Source: Chitinophagaceae bacterium UBA4412
GTDB taxonomy: Bacteria > Bacteroidota > Bacteroidia > Chitinophagales > Chitinophagaceae
Assembly: GCA_002400445.1 (NCBI GenBank)
Contig: DGQO01000125.1
Coordinates: 10,286 to 16,387 of the forward strand
Direction of reading: 5' to 3'
Length of the DNA: 6,102 nt
Below the pieces are notes generated by a model. That model did not search any database. It worked only from the letters and a program-made list of their open reading frames with translations, and was not told where the DNA came from. The stretch's first letter is position 1, and each line of letters opens with the position of its first letter. The translations under genes were made by a program, and so were the position numbers. This document shows, one piece after another, positions 5,570 through 6,102 of the stretch.

Positions 5570-6102
5570 ATGCTTTCAATAGATAAACAGGAACTTGCTG
5601 CACGCTTCATGCGGTATGTGCAGGTAGATACCCAAAGCGATCCTAACGCTGAAACTTTTCCCACCACAGAAAAACAAAAAGATCTTTCCACCATCCTTTT
5701 TCAGGAACTGAAGAAGATGGGTTTGCAGGATGTGCACCTGGATGAGTTCGGATATGTGTATGCTACCGTGCCGGCCACTTCTGCAAAAGAACATGTGCCG
5801 GTGATTTGTTATTGTGCCCACGTGGATACAGCGCCAGACTGCAGCGGTACAAACGTAAAACCCATTTTACACGAGCGCTATGATGGAAAAGATTTCATCA
5901 TGCCCGATGATCAAAGCCTTGTTTTATCTGCAGCAACATCGCCCTATTTGAAGGAGCATATTGGGGGCGATATTATCACCGCCAGTGGTAAAACCCTGCT
6001 GGGTGCTGATGATAAAGCCGGGGTGGCCATCATTATGCAAACCGTGCAAACTTTATTGCAGGATACTTCGATAACGCATGGGAAGTTGCGCATTTTATTT
6101 AC
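5570..6102 (+). CDS. pepT: Peptidase T (tripeptide aminopeptidase), N-terminal part, cut by the window end
   Basis: The ATG at 5570 opens a reading frame that runs off the window after 177 complete codons. Full-length PepT is about 410 aa. PepT is a cytoplasmic di-zinc M20-family aminopeptidase that removes the N-terminal residue from tripeptides during peptide recycling. The N-terminus (ELAARFMRYVQVDTQSD) aligns with E. coli PepT (LLERFLNYVSLDTQS), which supports this start. Zinc-site motif AHVDTAPDCSG (83-93) supplies ligand H84 and D86. KTLLGADDKAG (141-151) supplies the bridging aspartate, D147 by analogy with E. coli D140. The catalytic glutamate pair and the remaining ligands lie beyond the window. 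The gene is preceded by a good promoter and the upstream gene's terminator, so it is transcribed on its own from this side. Confidence 0.95.
   Translation, partial: MLSIDKQELAARFMRYVQVDTQSDPNAETFPTTEKQKDLSTILFQELKKMGLQDVHLDEFGYVYATVPATSAKEHVPVICYCAHVDTAPDCSGTNVKPILHERYDGKDFIMPDDQSLVLSAATSPYLKEHIGGDIITASGKTLLGADDKAGVAIIMQTVQTLLQDTSITHGKLRILF

Noticed and set aside
5463..5582. 39-codon reading frame after the FKBP terminator
   Set aside because: It starts at the end of the terminator T-tract, overlaps the pepT promoter and start, and its translation has no recognisable features.

Overview
The window reads as an ordinary chromosomal stretch from a member of the Bacteroidota, most likely the Chitinophagaceae or a close relative. 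This is inferred from four things: Shine-Dalgarno sequences are absent, upstream elements resemble the Bacteroidota -7 box TAnnTTTG, a sensor kinase has a periplasmic TPR region, and a DUF1343/NamZ enzyme is present. No IS element, CRISPR array, tRNA or rRNA is visible.

Layout. At the left edge the first 17 codons of fmt (methionyl-tRNA formyltransferase) run leftward out of the window. Diverging from it is a small exported protein (241-675). After its Sec signal peptide and a short linker, it consists almost entirely of a domain that looks like the C-terminal domain of contractile phage-tail or injection-system sheath proteins. A 338-bp gene-free stretch follows (676-1013). It carries a nested inverted repeat and four copies of a GCTWAATATC-like motif. 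Next is a two-gene operon with a 2-bp gap: a TPR-containing HisKA_3 sensor histidine kinase and a NarL/LuxR-type response regulator. The regulator converges, across only 11 bp, on a leftward gene for an exported exo-beta-N-acetylmuramidase of the NamZ/GH171 (DUF1343) family. Diverging from that gene is a short SlyD-like FKBP-type prolyl isomerase with a good intrinsic terminator. The window ends inside pepT (peptidase T), which has a good Bacteroidota-type promoter.

How they work together. fmt, the isomerase and pepT are housekeeping genes for translation initiation, protein folding and peptide turnover. namZ serves peptidoglycan turnover outside the cytoplasm. The kinase and regulator form one signalling pair of unknown input. 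The sheath-like protein and the kinase both start with GTG and share an 11/12-bp element (AGTTGTAYTAAA) just upstream of the start codon. That may be only their promoters, or it may mean co-regulation.

The item most worth follow-up is the secreted stand-alone sheath C-terminal domain, because such domains normally occur only as the end of a roughly 400-700 aa cytoplasmic sheath protein. The second is the motif cluster upstream of the two-component operon.
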